Assembly (NCBI GenBank): GCA_014649155.1
Contig: BMSM01000005.1
Location: 124,001 to 188,000 of the forward strand
Source of the DNA: Streptomyces griseoviridis
GTDB lineage: Bacteria; Actinomycetota; Actinomycetes; Streptomycetales; Streptomycetaceae
DNA length: 64,000 bases
Reading direction: 5' to 3'
Of this stretch, positions 34,036 to 42,464 are shown piece after piece. The position numbers and the translations under genes were made by a program. The notes beneath the pieces are model-generated. The model made no database searches. It worked only from the letters and a program-made list of their open reading frames with translations, and was not told the DNA's origin. How positions within the stretch are numbered: the stretch's first letter is position 1; every line of letters begins with the position of its first letter.

Positions 34036-34191
34036 CTCGTTCCTCCCCATGGGGTCCAGGTACGCCCACGAGGCTGGCAGCCGCCGATGACCTCGCGATG
34101 AAACGCCCGGTCCACCGGTTCCATCGCTATTTCATCGGCGTTCCCTACCGTCGTCCGCCACGACCCGGATGTGACGACGGAAAGGCACACC

Positions 34192-35856
34192 GTGCGAAGA
34201 AGCGGCTTCTACCGCGCGTTCCTCCGGCTGGTCCTGGTGGCCGGCCTGGGGGCGCTGTTCATCGGGCTGACCGCCCCGGTCGGCGTGGCCCGGCCCGGCC
34301 CCGCGCCGGACCCGGACGACGACCGGTCCGGCGTCTCCCGGTACTTCACCGGCCCGGAGGGCTTCGCCGCCATCCCGACCGCGCCCTGCGACCCGGCCGG
34401 CCCGTCGGCCGCCGACGCCACCCTGGCGGACCAGCTCAACCCGCAGCTCGGCGCGAAGATGGCCGGCCACCTGGACGCGTACCGGATGTCCTGCGCGCGG
34501 ATGGTCACGCAGGCCGTGAAGGACCGGGGGCTCACCCCGCGAGCCGCGGCGATCGCCGTCGCCACGATCATCGTCGAGTCCAGCATGAACAACTACGCCC
34601 AGGCCGTCGACCACACCAGCATCGGACTGTTCCAGCAGCAGGACTGGTGGGGCAGCCGCGAACAGCGCCTGGACCCGGTCTACGCCACCAACGCCTTCCT
34701 CGACGCGATGGAACGCCTGTACCCGGGCGGCTCCTGGAACGACGTGCCGATCGGCGAGGTGTGCTGGCGCGTGCAGCAGCCCCGGGAGGACCTGCGCCAC
34801 CTCTACGGCGTCGAGGCGGGCGATGCCACTCTGATCGCCAACGCGCTGTGGTCCGGTACGAGTGCCGGCCCCACGCATCCGTACCACTCCGGCCGGGTCG
34901 TGTCGGGGCGGTCCGCGGACGGGCGCCTGGAGGCGTTCGCCGCCGGGGCCGACGGCGTGTACCACGCGTGGCAGACCGCGGTGAACGGGGCCTGGTCGCC
35001 GTGGCGGTTCGTGGGCGGTCCGCGTGACGCCCAGCTCGCGGTGGCGTCCAACGCGGACGGACGGCTGGAACTGTTCGCGCTGTCGGACACCACCTTCGAC
35101 CACATGTGGCAGACCGGGCCGAGCGCCGGCTGGTCGGCCTGGGAGAACTTCGGCACCGGCGGGTCACGGGTGGCGGCGGGCAACAACGCCGACGGCCGGA
35201 TCGAGGTCTTCGCGTCCAACGCGGACGGGGTGTTCCACCGCTGGCAGACCGCGCCCAGCGGCGGCTGGTCCGCCTGGGAGGGCACCCACGGCGGGCCGGC
35301 CGACGCGCGCCTCGCCATGGAGACCGCCCCCGACGGACGGCTGGAGGTCTTCGCGCTCTCCGACGCGACGTTCGGCCACCTCTACCAGACGGGCGTCAAC
35401 GGCGGCTGGTCGGCCTGGGAGGACTTCGGCACCGGAGGGCACGCGGTCACCGCCGGCCACAACCAGGACGGCCGACTGGAGGTGTTCGCCTCCAACGCCG
35501 ACGGCATCTTCCACCGCTGGCAGACCAGCCCCACCACCTGGTCGGCGTGGACCGGCACCGGGGGGCTCCCGGACGCCGAGCTGGCCTCGTCGCGGACGGC
35601 CGACGGAAGGGTCGAGGTGTTCGCGATCAACTCCGCCTCCGCGAGCCACAGCTGGCAGACCGGGCCGAACGCGGCGTTCTCCCCGTGGCAGACCTTCGGC
35701 GGCGGCGGCACCGCGATCGGGACCGGTACCAACGCCGACGGCCGCATCGAGGTGTTCGGCACCAGCCACGCCGGTGTCCACCACCGGTGGCAGACCGGCT
35801 TCGCCACCTGGTCCGAGTGGGCCTGGCTGAACGACTCCGGACCGGCGGTGCCGTAG
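34192..35856 (+). CDS. Secreted lysozyme-like enzyme with seven-blade PLL-type lectin propeller
   Basis: 554 residues. Signal/anchor segment (~7-34), then a lysozyme-like domain (~60-225) with candidate catalytic Glu in ATIIVESSMNN and the motif TSIGLFQQQDWWG. The remaining ~320 residues are seven repeats of ~45 residues, each with ADGRLEVFA and WQT...GWSAW, matching PLL-type (Photorhabdus lectin-like) seven-blade propellers. The start at 34192 has GGAAAGG upstream; GTG 34171 is in frame. The paralogous propeller is found in the gene at 39775. It probably cleaves and binds bacterial or host glycans. Confidence 0.85.
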   Translation: MRRSGFYRAFLRLVLVAGLGALFIGLTAPVGVARPGPAPDPDDDRSGVSRYFTGPEGFAAIPTAPCDPAGPSAADATLADQLNPQLGAKMAGHLDAYRMSCARMVTQAVKDRGLTPRAAAIAVATIIVESSMNNYAQAVDHTSIGLFQQQDWWGSREQRLDPVYATNAFLDAMERLYPGGSWNDVPIGEVCWRVQQPREDLRHLYGVEAGDATLIANALWSGTSAGPTHPYHSGRVVSGRSADGRLEAFAAGADGVYHAWQTAVNGAWSPWRFVGGPRDAQLAVASNADGRLELFALSDTTFDHMWQTGPSAGWSAWENFGTGGSRVAAGNNADGRIEVFASNADGVFHRWQTAPSGGWSAWEGTHGGPADARLAMETAPDGRLEVFALSDATFGHLYQTGVNGGWSAWEDFGTGGHAVTAGHNQDGRLEVFASNADGIFHRWQTSPTTWSAWTGTGGLPDAELASSRTADGRVEVFAINSASASHSWQTGPNAAFSPWQTFGGGGTAIGTGTNADGRIEVFGTSHAGVHHRWQTGFATWSEWAWLNDSGPAVP

Positions 35857-35865
35857 CGACGGAAC

Positions 35866-35899
35866 GGGGCCGTCCCTCCCGGCCCGGAAGGACGGCCCC
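35866..35899. terminator. Bidirectional terminator between convergent genes
   Basis: GGGGCCGTCC (35866-35875) pairs perfectly with GGACGGCCCC (35890-35899) across a 14-base loop, between the stops of the propeller lysozyme and the esterase. Confidence 0.85.
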
Positions 35900-35917
35900 G
35901 CGACACCCGCGCGCGGG

Positions 35918-37018
35918 TCAGGCCGCGAACTCCCGCTCCAGCCTGGGGATCAGGTGCCGGAGGTCCTCCTCCCAGCAGCCGCCGTTGTGGCCGCCGTCGC
36001 ACCGGCTGCCCCAGCCGGCCCCGTCGCCGTAGTTGACGTAGAAGTAGGTCATGCCCAGCGCGTCCATGGCGGCCTTGACGTTCTTGGCCGCGCCCGCGAC
36101 CCAGAACTCCGGTTCCAGGGGCGAACCGCCCCCGTCGCCGGTGTACACGGAGACCCGGACCCCGGCGGCGGCCAGCCGGTCCATGTGCTGGGACGGGTCG
36201 ACCTCGTTCCACCGCCGGTCGGCGTTGAACACCGGGTAGGGCGAGCCGAACGCCGCGTCACTGTCCACCCCGGGCTTGTAGGGGGACTCGTCCGGGTCGC
36301 AGGCGCCGGACGCCGCGGCGCAGATGACGCCCGAGGCGTCGATGAGAGAGGCGACGACGGCCAGCCGGAGGTCCATCGACCTGGCCGACAGGTCGATGTC
36401 CCCCGACAGCGACGCGGTGTGACCGAACAGGTCGGGGCGGGCCTGCGCGTAGTGGAAGGCACCGAAGCCGCCCATGGAGACCCCGGCGACGGCCCTGGCC
36501 TTCTTGGCCGCGACGGTCCGCAGGTTGGCGTCGATGAACGGGATCACCTGCTGGAGGTGGAAGGTCTCCCAGTTCTGCGCGCCGGCGGCGGTGTTCTGGT
36601 CGAGCCAGTTGGCGTACCAGCCCCGGGCGCCGCCGTCCGGGACGACGGTGATCATGTCGTCCGACGTCGTCAGCGCCGGATACGTCTGCTGGACCGGGTC
36701 GTCGGGCGAGCCGTGCAGGAAGTACAGGACCGGGTAGCGCCGGTCCGGGTCGTCGTAGTAGCCGCTCGGCAGAATGATCTTGATGTGCTGTTCACCCGCG
36801 ACCTGGGGTGTGGTCACGGTGAGGTAGAAGTTAGTGGCCGTTCCGGTCGCCGCGCCGACCTGGGTCAGGCCGAAGCCGTCCGCCATCGGCGGCGGGGCCT
36901 CCGGGCCGGCGGCCCGTGCCGGACCCGCCGGCGTGATCACGGTGACGGCCACGGCGGCGAGCAGCCACGCCACCACCGTCCGGGACCAGGCCCTGTTCCG
37001 TCGCGTTCTCCCTGTCAC
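35918..37018 (-). CDS. Secreted antigen-85/esterase-D-type hydrolase
   Basis: 366 residues. Signal peptide (~12-37, ending ARA-AG), then an esterase fold with RYPVLYFLHGSPDD, the nucleophile elbow GVSMGGFGA (Ser), an Asp in VYTGDGG and His in DGGHNGGCWEEDL. The layout is that of bacterial esterases of the antigen 85/putative esterase family. It may remove acyl groups from polysaccharides or lipids outside the cell. It is co-directional with the acylase upstream and 33 bases from it. Confidence 0.88.
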   Translation of the reverse strand: MTGRTRRNRAWSRTVVAWLLAAVAVTVITPAGPARAAGPEAPPPMADGFGLTQVGAATGTATNFYLTVTTPQVAGEQHIKIILPSGYYDDPDRRYPVLYFLHGSPDDPVQQTYPALTTSDDMITVVPDGGARGWYANWLDQNTAAGAQNWETFHLQQVIPFIDANLRTVAAKKARAVAGVSMGGFGAFHYAQARPDLFGHTASLSGDIDLSARSMDLRLAVVASLIDASGVICAAASGACDPDESPYKPGVDSDAAFGSPYPVFNADRRWNEVDPSQHMDRLAAAGVRVSVYTGDGGGSPLEPEFWVAGAAKNVKAAMDALGMTYFYVNYGDGAGWGSRCDGGHNGGCWEEDLRHLIPRLEREFAA

Positions 37019-37051
37019 TGCGCTCCCCCTTGTGAGGCTGTTCGGGCACGG

Positions 37052-39508
37052 TCAGTCCAGGACCGTGGTCGTCAACTGCGGTGCGGCGGCGATCTGTTCC
37101 TCGGTGAAGCGGCCGGTCACCCATCGGCCGGCCGAGAAGAGCCGGGTCTGGTCGGCGTGGTGCGGTGACGTCGGGTCGGCCGACTGGGAGTAGGTCAGGA
37201 CGGAGTACGCCTCCGGCGGACCGTCGGCGGTGAACCGGACCTGCTGCACGAAGCTCGACCCGAAGACGACGTCCGCCTTCCCGCCGACCTGCCCCGGCGT
37301 GATCACATTCAGGACCCCCAGTTCGCCGATCGTGCCGTGGACCGGTATCCGCTCACCGCCCCGGGTGACGGTCTGGACGCTCGACAGCGGGGCGTCCAGC
37401 GCGATGCCCGCCTTGCGCAGCGCCAGCACGGCGCGGGCGAGGGCGTCGCGGACGGCTGAGCTGCCGGAGTCGAGCGAGTTGGGCGTGTGCACCGGGTCCT
37501 TGGGATCGAAGGGGACACGCCACGGCAGCTGCTCGACCCCCTGGCCGTCGAGCAGGCGGGCCCAGTAGTGGGCGAAGAGCCAGGAGCCCCGGCTGTCCGT
37601 CGTGTAGGCGTGGCTCTTCCACCCGGCCAGGATCGGGCAGGCCTCGCGCACGTCGACCAGGCTGCCGTCGACCAGGACGAGCCCCAGGGGCACGTTCCGG
37701 CAGGCCGTCACCGTGGCGTCGAGCGCCAGGTCGGCCGCCCGGCTGTGGTCGGCGAAGAGCAGCTGCCCCATCGTCCCGGGCGTGAAGCCCCTGCCGGGCA
37801 GGCCGTCCGTGCCGTCGATGCGGTTCCGCGCGGTCAGCACGAGTTCCTGGGTGCGCAGCGACCGGGGCGCCGAGGTGTCGCCCATCACCCGGGGGTAGGC
37901 CAGCGGCTGGTCCGGGTTGGCCAGCCAGGGGCTGTCGTTGGCGTTCCCCGCGAAGTCGGGGCGGATCAGGCGCGGTTGCGCCCGCGGGTCGAGGAGCCCC
38001 GGGGCCGCCGCGTCGGGGTCGTCGGGCCAGTCGCAGGCGCCGCGCTTGCCGTCCAGGATGGAGATCGGCGGCACGTTCGGCAGCCGTGGCGCCTGGTGGA
38101 ACAGCAGCTTGCCGGTCTCGGTCAGACAGGAGGCCGCGTGCGCGTCGGTGATGTTCGGGACGGCCTGGATGTCCGCGTACAGCGCGTTGCCCGCGCGGTC
38201 GGCGGCGACGGTGTTGAAGAAGGGGACGCCCTGTGTCGTCTCCAGGGTGGCCACCACGTCGTGGACGTCCGTGGCCCGGTTCAGGCCGAACCAGGTGTTC
38301 AGCGCCCGCAGGTTGTCCCTGTTCACGTCGCGGACCGCGTGCGCGCTGACCACCCAGGGCAGGGGGACGCCCTGGAGCGAGGTGGTGACCGGGCCGTAGC
38401 GGGTGGACCACAGCGTCCTGCCGGCCTTGGCGAGGGTGCCGTCCGCCTGCCGTACGTCGACCTCGACGCGCTGCGAGGTCATCTGCTCCCACGCGCCGTC
38501 CACCAGGTACCTGGTCGGATTCAGCGGATCGACCTGTACGTCGAACAGCCCGAACGGCGCGACGGTGGCGACCGTGTGGCTCCAGGCCACGTTCTCGTTG
38601 TGGCCGATGTTCACCGCGGGCAGCCCCAGCAGACTGGCCCCGGAGACGTTGACCTCGCCCGGGATCGTCAGCTGGCTCTGCCACATCCGGTTCTTGCCCT
38701 GCCACGGGAAGTGCGGGTTGGCCAGCAGCATGCCGGTGCCGCCCGACACGCCCTGGGAGCCGACCGCCAGGGCGTTGCTGCCCATGCTCTGCTGGCGGCT
38801 CACCGCCATCGCGTCCCGGATCTTCGCCGCGGTCCTCGCGGGGGAGGGCGCCGGGCCCGCGGTGGCCCGGGCGCCCGGGGGCGCGGCGTCGACCTGGCCG
38901 TCGAGCAGCGCGTCGGTGCTGCCCATGATGATCTCGGCGTGCGCGTGCCGGTAGACGTCGAGTTCCGTGATCGGCCGTACCCAGGCCGCGCCGCGGCAGG
39001 CGGGGTCGGAGAGGCCGGCCGCGCCGGTCTCGGCCAGGTACCGGTTGTATCCCTCGACGTAGCCGCGGATGGCCTCCCTGACCTCCGGCTCCGGCCCGTC
39101 GGGCGCCGGCTGCGCGACGAGCCGCTCCACCACCCGGTCGTCCTTGAGCCGCTGGAAGTACAGGTCGCTGTTGAGGTTGGTGGTGGTGTTCTGGAACTGG
39201 CCGGGGCTCGCCCTGCCGTCGGGCCCCAGATACCGGGAGCGCCGGGCGTCGACGGTCAGGTAGGTGTCGGCCAGGGTGCAGATGTTGTCCTTGGCCGCCG
39301 CGTACCCGTAGCCCGTGCCCAGCCCCGCCCAGTCCGAGGCGATGATGTGCGGGATGCCGTACTCGGTGTACCGGATCGTCGGCGCCTCCGGTCCCCTCCC
39401 CGCGGCGGCCGTTCCCGCCGCCGCCCCGCCGGCCGCGGGCGCGCCGATCACCGCCAGCGCGGCCAGCACCGCCACCGGCAGTCTCGTTCCGTGTCTCCTC
39501 CGTGCCAT
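37052..39508 (-). CDS. Secreted Ntn-hydrolase acylase (AHL / cyclic lipopeptide / penicillin V acylase type)
   Basis: 818 residues. Signal peptide (~1-36), alpha chain, then the autoproteolytic site QQSMGSNALAVG with Ser at about residue 244 as the new N-terminal nucleophile, and beta chain with MLLANPHFPWQGKNRMWQSQ, VSGASLLGLPAVNIGHNE. This arrangement matches aculeacin A acylase and the Streptomyces AHL acylase AhlM, which cleave long-chain amides (N-acyl-homoserine lactones, echinocandins, penicillin V). Start MARRRHG with AAGGA upstream. A quorum-quenching or lipopeptide-degrading role is likely but untested. Confidence 0.9.
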   Translation of the reverse strand: MARRRHGTRLPVAVLAALAVIGAPAAGGAAAGTAAAGRGPEAPTIRYTEYGIPHIIASDWAGLGTGYGYAAAKDNICTLADTYLTVDARRSRYLGPDGRASPGQFQNTTTNLNSDLYFQRLKDDRVVERLVAQPAPDGPEPEVREAIRGYVEGYNRYLAETGAAGLSDPACRGAAWVRPITELDVYRHAHAEIIMGSTDALLDGQVDAAPPGARATAGPAPSPARTAAKIRDAMAVSRQQSMGSNALAVGSQGVSGGTGMLLANPHFPWQGKNRMWQSQLTIPGEVNVSGASLLGLPAVNIGHNENVAWSHTVATVAPFGLFDVQVDPLNPTRYLVDGAWEQMTSQRVEVDVRQADGTLAKAGRTLWSTRYGPVTTSLQGVPLPWVVSAHAVRDVNRDNLRALNTWFGLNRATDVHDVVATLETTQGVPFFNTVAADRAGNALYADIQAVPNITDAHAASCLTETGKLLFHQAPRLPNVPPISILDGKRGACDWPDDPDAAAPGLLDPRAQPRLIRPDFAGNANDSPWLANPDQPLAYPRVMGDTSAPRSLRTQELVLTARNRIDGTDGLPGRGFTPGTMGQLLFADHSRAADLALDATVTACRNVPLGLVLVDGSLVDVREACPILAGWKSHAYTTDSRGSWLFAHYWARLLDGQGVEQLPWRVPFDPKDPVHTPNSLDSGSSAVRDALARAVLALRKAGIALDAPLSSVQTVTRGGERIPVHGTIGELGVLNVITPGQVGGKADVVFGSSFVQQVRFTADGPPEAYSVLTYSQSADPTSPHHADQTRLFSAGRWVTGRFTEEQIAAAPQLTTTVLD

Positions 39509-39774
39509 CGCCGTCCTTCCCCGTCGGGCCGTCATCCGGACGTCATCCGGACGCGGCAACGGTAGGAAGGACCGATGAAACCCCGGTGACCCGCGACGAC
39601 GCGGGCGTACGGCCGCCGCGGCGACGCGCGCGTAGCCGACGCCCCGGCGTCCGTCACCCCGTAACCTTCCGGGGTCCGGCGGGCCCGCGGGGGCGCTAGC
39701 TTCCGTACCGCCCGCCCGCACGGCCCCGGCCGTCCGTCGCCGGCACCACCGAAACGGCCGAGGCAGGAGGAGCC

Positions 39775-41301
39775 GTGCTCCCAGGGCTTTCCCGACACAC
39801 GCAGACATGGGTCCTCGCGGTAGCGGCCGCCCTGCTCCTGGCGGTGCTGCCGCCTGCGGCCCGCGCCGGGGCGACGGTCCCCCGGACCGCCGCCGGAGCC
39901 ACCGCCGCCTGCCCGGCGGCCGGTTTCGTCTCCCAGCACTTCCACAGCGGCCACAACGGCGTCGACATCGCCAACGACGTCGGCACCCCCATCTACGCCG
40001 TGGGCGACGGCGAGGTCACCATCTCCGGGTACGAACCCGGCTACGGCCAGTGGATCAGGGTCCAGCAGACCGACGGGCGGATCGCCGAGTACGGGCACAT
40101 GATCCGGCGGGACGTCTTCGCCGGCGACCGTGTCACGGCCGGCCGGCAGATCGCCCTGATGGGCTCCGAGGGGCAGTCCTCCGGTCCCCACCTCCACCTG
40201 CGGATCTGGGGCGATCCGTCCGCCTCCTACGGCATCGACCCCGAGCCCTATCTCGCGGAACGCGGCGTGGTGCTGCCCTGCGTCCCGGGCGGCGGACCGC
40301 GGCCCCGGCCGCCGGTCCACCCGGCGGAATCGGGCCGGGTGGTGTCGGCGCGGTCGGCGGACGGCCGCCTGGAGGTGTTCGCCGCCGGAGCCGACGGCAT
40401 CCACCACGCCTGGCAGCGGGAGGCCAACGGCGACTGGTCACCGTGGGAGCCGCTGGGCGGTCCCGCCCACGCCGAACTGGCCCTCGCGCCGAACGCCGAC
40501 GGCCGCCTGGAACTGTTCGCGCTGGCCGGGAACACCTTCGAGCACCGCTGGCAACTGAGCCCGTCCGGCGGCTGGTCGGGCTGGGAGACCTTCGGCGGCG
40601 GCGGCCGGGACGTCGCGGCCGGGGTCAACGCGGACGGCCGTATCGAGGTCTACGCGTCCGGTCCGGCCGGGCTCTTCCACCGGTACCAGGCCGAGCCGAA
40701 CGGCGGCTGGTCGGGCTGGGAGTCCACGGGCGGCGGTCCCGCCGACAGCCAGGTGGAGATGGAGACGGCACCCGACGGCCGCCTGGAGGTCTTCGCCCTC
40801 AACGGCAGCACCTTCCAGCACCGGTACCAGACCGCCCCCAGCGGCGGCTGGTCGGCGTGGGCCGGCTTCGGCGAGGGCGGCCACGACCTGACGGTCGACC
40901 ACAACGCCGACGGCCGCCTGGAGGTCTTCGCCTCCGGACCCGTGGGCGTCTTCCACAAGTACCAGACGGGTGAGGCCGGTTGGTCCGGCTGGGAGCCGAC
41001 GGGCGGTCCGGCCGACGCGCGGCTCACCAGCGAACGCACCGCCGACGGCCGGGTGGAGGTCTTCGCCATGAACGGCGACACCGCCCTGCATCTGTGGCAG
41101 ACCGCCGTGAACGCCCCCTACGGTGACTGGGCGCCCTTCGGCACCGGCGGCACGGAGGTCACCGCCGCCACCAACGCCGACGGCCGCATCGAGGTCTTCG
41201 GCACCAGCCGCGCCGGTGTCCACCACCGCTGGCAGACCGGTTTCGCCACCTGGTCCGAATGGCTCTGGCTCAACGACTCGGCGGGGCCCGCAGTGCCCTG
41301 A
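39775..41301 (+). CDS. Secreted M23 endopeptidase with seven-blade PLL-type lectin propeller
   Basis: 508 residues. Signal peptide (~1-31), M23 domain (~45-165) with HNGVDIAND and HLHLRIWG zinc motifs, then seven propeller blades (~185-505) nearly parallel to those of the gene at 34192. The last blade is almost identical in DNA and protein (NADGRIEVFGTSRAGVHHRW). AGGAGGAG lies 4-11 bases before the GTG start. It is probably a peptidoglycan or cross-bridge endopeptidase tethered by a lectin. Confidence 0.9.
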   Translation: MLPGLSRHTQTWVLAVAAALLLAVLPPAARAGATVPRTAAGATAACPAAGFVSQHFHSGHNGVDIANDVGTPIYAVGDGEVTISGYEPGYGQWIRVQQTDGRIAEYGHMIRRDVFAGDRVTAGRQIALMGSEGQSSGPHLHLRIWGDPSASYGIDPEPYLAERGVVLPCVPGGGPRPRPPVHPAESGRVVSARSADGRLEVFAAGADGIHHAWQREANGDWSPWEPLGGPAHAELALAPNADGRLELFALAGNTFEHRWQLSPSGGWSGWETFGGGGRDVAAGVNADGRIEVYASGPAGLFHRYQAEPNGGWSGWESTGGGPADSQVEMETAPDGRLEVFALNGSTFQHRYQTAPSGGWSAWAGFGEGGHDLTVDHNADGRLEVFASGPVGVFHKYQTGEAGWSGWEPTGGPADARLTSERTADGRVEVFAMNGDTALHLWQTAVNAPYGDWAPFGTGGTEVTAATNADGRIEVFGTSRAGVHHRWQTGFATWSEWLWLNDSAGPAVP

Positions 41302-41654
41302 CCGACCGTCAGGACCTGGCCGTCGTCCCTTGCCCCCTGACGCCTGACGCCTGACGCCTGACCGCGGACCGAGGTACGGCCGCGGCCCCGGCGGAACACA
41401 ACCGCCCGCACGAGGCACCCAGATTTCGCCATGTACACGTCGTCAGGAGGTCCGCCCCGGCCCCGGCTGCCCTCCCCGAACGGGCCCCGGCCCGTCCCGC
41501 GCGGTGACTTCGCCCACTGCGCCCGGCCGGAAGGGGACGTCCACGGCCCGTGGGCGCCGGGCACGGCGATGTGGCCGAAGTACGCCGGTGGACGGCCCCG
41601 TGCCGGAAGTATCGTGGCGCTCGTCCGGCAGTGACGCGTGGAACGGGGGGCGCG
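41302..41654. other. Intergenic region with 7-bp tandem repeat
   Basis: About 350 bases. Four copies of CCTGACG run from 41335 to about 41362, then a GC-rich stretch without coherent frames. The promoter of the FHA/kinase pair should lie near 41600, where GGAAGTATCGT offers a possible -10, but this is weak. No terminator is evident after the propeller gene. Confidence 0.5.
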
Positions 41655-42464
41655 GTGAGCGGCGTAGTCATCCATGTGCCGCGGGGAAGCGGGGGCGCCG
41701 GCGGCGCCGGACCGCACGGGGACCCGGTGACGCTGCGGCTGGGACCGGGCGAGTCCGCCCGCTTCGGGCGGGGCTCCGCGCGCAGCCCCGTCGAGCTGCG
41801 CCTCGACGACCCGGCCGTCTCCCGGCTCGCCGGGGAGATCCGGGTCACCGACGACCACTGGCAGCTCACGAACCACAGCACCACCCACAGCTACCTCGTG
41901 GAGAACCCGGAGGGGGCGGGGGAGTACCTCCGGGTCCCGCCGCGGCGGGCCGGGGCGCCGATCCCGTTCGAGTTCTCCCGCGTCGTGCTGCCCACCCGCG
42001 GCGACGCCACGGTCTCCTTCCAGGTGTTCGCCCCCGACCACGTCTATCTGGACCCGGAGGCCATGGGGGTGCCGTGGGGGAACGCCACGGTCACCGCGTA
42101 CTCCCTGAACGAGACGGCCACCTACTTCCTCGTCCTCGTCGCGCTCTGCGAGCCCCGGCTGCGCGACCAGTCGCGGGTGGCGGTCCCCACCACCCCGCAG
42201 ATCGTCGACCGGCTCGGCGGACACCCGGCCTGCGCCGGACTGACCGCCCGGGCGGTCAGCTCGCACATCGACTACCTCGCCGACGAGAAACTGCGCCTGG
42301 GCGCCCCGGACAGCCACGAGCCGGGCAGGGCCGACCGGCGCAACGGCAAACGGGAGGAGATCGTCGGCCTGGCACTCCGGTTCGGACTCGTCCGGGAGGA
42401 GCACCTCGCGCTGCTGCCGCCGCAGACGCAGGCCGGCGGACGGGAGCGGCAGGCCGCGCGATGA
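41655..42464 (+). CDS. FHA-domain protein with C-terminal winged helix-like region
   Basis: 269 residues. FHA-like domain ~25-100 (FGRGSARSPVELRLDDPAVS, then RVTDDHWQLTNHSTTHSYLV), then a C-terminal helical part (~165-255) with IVDRLGGHPACAGLTARAVS and SHIDYLADEKLRLG suggestive of a winged helix. FHA domains bind phosphothreonine; the next gene encodes a Ser/Thr kinase whose start overlaps this stop, so the pair probably forms a kinase and its phospho-reader. GTG start with GGGGGG just upstream. Confidence 0.85.
   Translation: MSGVVIHVPRGSGGAGGAGPHGDPVTLRLGPGESARFGRGSARSPVELRLDDPAVSRLAGEIRVTDDHWQLTNHSTTHSYLVENPEGAGEYLRVPPRRAGAPIPFEFSRVVLPTRGDATVSFQVFAPDHVYLDPEAMGVPWGNATVTAYSLNETATYFLVLVALCEPRLRDQSRVAVPTTPQIVDRLGGHPACAGLTARAVSSHIDYLADEKLRLGAPDSHEPGRADRRNGKREEIVGLALRFGLVREEHLALLPPQTQAGGRERQAAR

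Noticed and set aside
34105..34147. Possible operator dyad (CGATGAAA/TTTCATCG-like) between lipase and propeller lysozyme
   Set aside because: TTCATCG and CGATGAA-type words occur near 34085-34140, but the arms are imperfect and far apart, so no site is called.
37487..39565. A 692-codon plus-strand frame
   Set aside because: Antisense of the acylase gene, which has a complete Ntn-hydrolase pattern.
41335..41362. CCTGACG tandem repeat as regulatory element
   Set aside because: Short, 7-bp period, just after a stop codon with no symmetry; more likely simple-sequence slippage.
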